Notes under the pieces: generated by a model
What the model saw: only the letters and a program-made list of their open reading frames with translations
Told to the model about the DNA's origin: nothing
Database searches by the model: none
In this document: one piece after another, positions 15,095-16,202 of the stretch
Layout: each line of letters starts with the position of its first letter
How positions within the stretch are numbered: the first letter of the stretch is position 1
Program-made: the position numbers and the translations under genes
Source of the DNA: an uncultured Phenylobacterium sp.
Lineage (GTDB): Bacteria > Pseudomonadota > Alphaproteobacteria > Caulobacterales > Caulobacteraceae
Assembly: GCA_945952355.1 (NCBI GenBank)
Contig: CAMFIW010000014.1
Location: 1-16,202, forward strand
Length of the DNA: 16,202 nucleotides
Reading direction: 5' to 3'

Positions 15095-15682
15095 ATGTCC
15101 CGCCGAATTCCGATCCTGATCGCCGCATGTGTCCTGGGCCTGCTCGTGCTGGGGGGACTGGCCTGGCGGGCGGGCCTGTTCGCGCAGCCTCCGAGCGCCG
15201 GCCCGGGCGGGCCGTTCCAGCTCGTCGACCAGGACGGCAAGGCCACCACCGAGAAGGTGCTGAAGGGCAAGTGGAGCGTGGTGTTCTTCGGCTTCACCTA
15301 CTGCCCCGACGTCTGCCCGACCACGATGGCGGCGCTCGGTCAGGCCCAGGACCGGTTGGGTCCCAAGGCCAAGGACCTGCAGGTGATCTTCGTCTCGGTG
15401 GACCCCGAGCGGGATACGCCGGCCCAGCTGAAGACCTACCTGTCCAACGACAGTTTTCCGAAGGGAACGATCGGGCTGACCGGCACGCCGGACCAGGTGG
15501 CCGCGGCGGCCAAGGCCTACAGGGTGTACTATCAGAAGGCCGGCACGGGCTCCGACTACCTCGTGAACCACTCGACGGCGGCCTATCTGATGGACCCCAA
15601 GGGCCGGTTCGCCCGGGTGATCCCGTTCGGCATCGGTCCCGACGAGATCGTGCGGCAGATTTCCGGGGCGATGGCGGGGTAG
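15095..15682 (+). CDS. senC: SCO1/SenC/PrrC-family copper-binding protein
   Basis: A 195-residue thioredoxin-fold protein anchored by an N-terminal membrane helix (about 5-28), facing the periplasm. The copper-binding residues are Cys70 and Cys74 (TYCPDVCPTT) and His159 (LVNHSTAAYLMDP), all conserved. SCO proteins deliver copper to the CuA centre of cytochrome c oxidase or act as thiol reductases. In Rhodobacter the homologue lies in the regB-senC-regA cluster. Here it is also next to regB but divergent, with 36 bases between start codons, while regA follows regB. GAGG at 15081-15084 is a possible ribosome site. No oxidase gene is in the window. The length is typical (about 190-210). Confidence 0.95.
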   Translation: MSRRIPILIAACVLGLLVLGGLAWRAGLFAQPPSAGPGGPFQLVDQDGKATTEKVLKGKWSVVFFGFTYCPDVCPTTMAALGQAQDRLGPKAKDLQVIFVSVDPERDTPAQLKTYLSNDSFPKGTIGLTGTPDQVAAAAKAYRVYYQKAGTGSDYLVNHSTAAYLMDPKGRFARVIPFGIGPDEIVRQISGAMAG

Positions 15683-15796
15683 CCGGCGCCGCACCGCGTC
15701 CAGCCGCCGAAACTGCGACAACCCGCCCACGAAGGGGCTGGACTTCGTTAACGGCGATAATGTTATGCTGCGTCGCACAACAGATGGGCGCTTGCG
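15683..15796 (+). promoter_or_regulatory. Promoter region of phaZ with a TGC-N3-GCA candidate PhaR site
   Basis: A 114-base gap between senC and phaZ. An AT-rich patch holds GATAAT (15756-15761), one base from the TATAAT consensus, without a clear -35 at 16-18 bases. Just after it is TGCGTCGCA (15769-15777), an inverted repeat TGC-N3-GCA inside CTGCGTCGCAC. PhaR, the repressor of polyhydroxyalkanoate genes studied in Paracoccus, recognises TGC-rich palindromes of this kind. Position near the promoter and the phaZ context support a PhaR operator, but this is inference. Confidence 0.4.
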
Positions 15797-16202
15797 ATGC
15801 TCTATACGCTGTATGAAGCCGGCTACTACGCCTCGACGCCGCTGCGGCTGGCGGCGCGGGCGACTCGCGATTTCTGGAGCTCGCCGCTCAATCCCGCCAA
15901 GGACAGCGAGGTCGGGCGCAGGCTGTTCGCAGGCGCGGACCTTTTCGCGAACCTGACGCGGCGCTACGGCAAGCCCGCCTGGCACATCGACAGCGTGTCG
16001 ATCGACGGCCAGCCGGTGCGGGTCCGACCGACCGAGGTATGGAAGAGCCCCTGGGTGAAGCTGACCCACTTCGCGCGCGACATGGCCGACATGCGCCGCG
16101 CGGGCCGCCGCGAGCTGGAGGCCGCGGTGCTGATCGTGGCGCCGCTCTCCGGCCACTACGCCACCCTGCTGCGCGGCACGGTCGAGGCCGTCCTGCAGGA
16201 CC
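15797..16202 (+). CDS. phaZ: Intracellular polyhydroxyalkanoate depolymerase, 3' end outside the window
   Basis: The first 135 codons of an intracellular PHB depolymerase, which breaks down stored polyhydroxybutyrate granules to hydroxybutyrate. The recognisable N-terminal pattern is LYEAGYYASTPLRLAARATRDF, SPLNPA, then TRRYGKPAWHI, the LTHFARDM segment and IVAPLSGHYATLLRGTVEA, which is near-identical to this family. The rest of the alpha/beta-hydrolase domain and the catalytic residues lie beyond the end. Family proteins are about 400-420 residues, so roughly a third is seen. The ATG at 15797 starts the known conserved N-terminus; the ATG at 15784 is in another frame. No strong ribosome site is visible. 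It may be regulated by PhaR through the upstream TGC repeat. Confidence 0.94.
   Translation, partial: MLYTLYEAGYYASTPLRLAARATRDFWSSPLNPAKDSEVGRRLFAGADLFANLTRRYGKPAWHIDSVSIDGQPVRVRPTEVWKSPWVKLTHFARDMADMRRAGRRELEAAVLIVAPLSGHYATLLRGTVEAVLQD

Noticed and set aside
1..16202. CRISPR arrays, tRNA or rRNA genes, insertion sequences, phage or defence genes
   Set aside because: No repeat-spacer pattern, structural RNA signature, transposase or defence domain was seen on reading both strands; a tRNAscan or CRISPR search was not possible here.

Overview
This is a very GC-rich window with dense alphaproteobacterial gene content. It carries a RegB/SenC/RegA redox cluster, an MmcB DNA-repair protein, an alphaproteobacterial-type direct-repeat LexA box, an intracellular PHB depolymerase and a DUF885 protein. 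Together these suggest a Caulobacterales-type organism (Phenylobacterium/Caulobacter-like). The taxon is inferred from gene content, not established. Bases 1-45 are not genomic: they are an Illumina Nextera i5 index plus Read 1 adapter left on the contig end, so the genome starts at about base 46.

Layout. (i) 46-194: the 3' end of a small Cys-containing protein, cut by the adapter. (ii) 245-2283: an OmpR-type response regulator and its membrane histidine kinase, overlapping through TTGA. (iii) 2276-6260: two divergent exported enzymes with twin-arginine-like signals, a CocE/S15-type serine hydrolase (-) and a DUF885 putative metallohydrolase (+). (iv) 6271-11648 (-): a tight six-gene aromatic catabolic operon. 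In transcription order it has a Rieske dioxygenase alpha subunit, beta subunit, cis-dihydrodiol dehydrogenase, AraC regulator, type I extradiol dioxygenase and an atypical SDR. The first five are joined by four ATGA stop/start overlaps. The encoded route is arene -> cis-dihydrodiol -> catechol -> meta-cleavage product. No ferredoxin, ferredoxin reductase or ring-fission hydrolase is present, so these must come from elsewhere. (v) 11898-12969 (+): an exported lipocalin, then mmcB with a LexA/SOS box just upstream. (vi) 13010-15682: regA (-) and regB (-), with senC (SCO1 family) divergent from regB. This is the classical alphaproteobacterial redox-sensing cluster, with the quinone-binding motif and the redox cysteine of RegB intact. 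(vii) 15797-end (+): the 5' part of phaZ, cut by the window end.

No rRNA, tRNA, CRISPR array, insertion sequence or phage gene was seen. No stretch longer than about 250 bases lacks a gene. I did not find a wholly new system. The points most worth following are the catabolic operon with its embedded regulator, its terminal SDR that lacks the catalytic Tyr and Lys, the SOS box on mmcB, and the adapter that creates false ORFs at the left edge.
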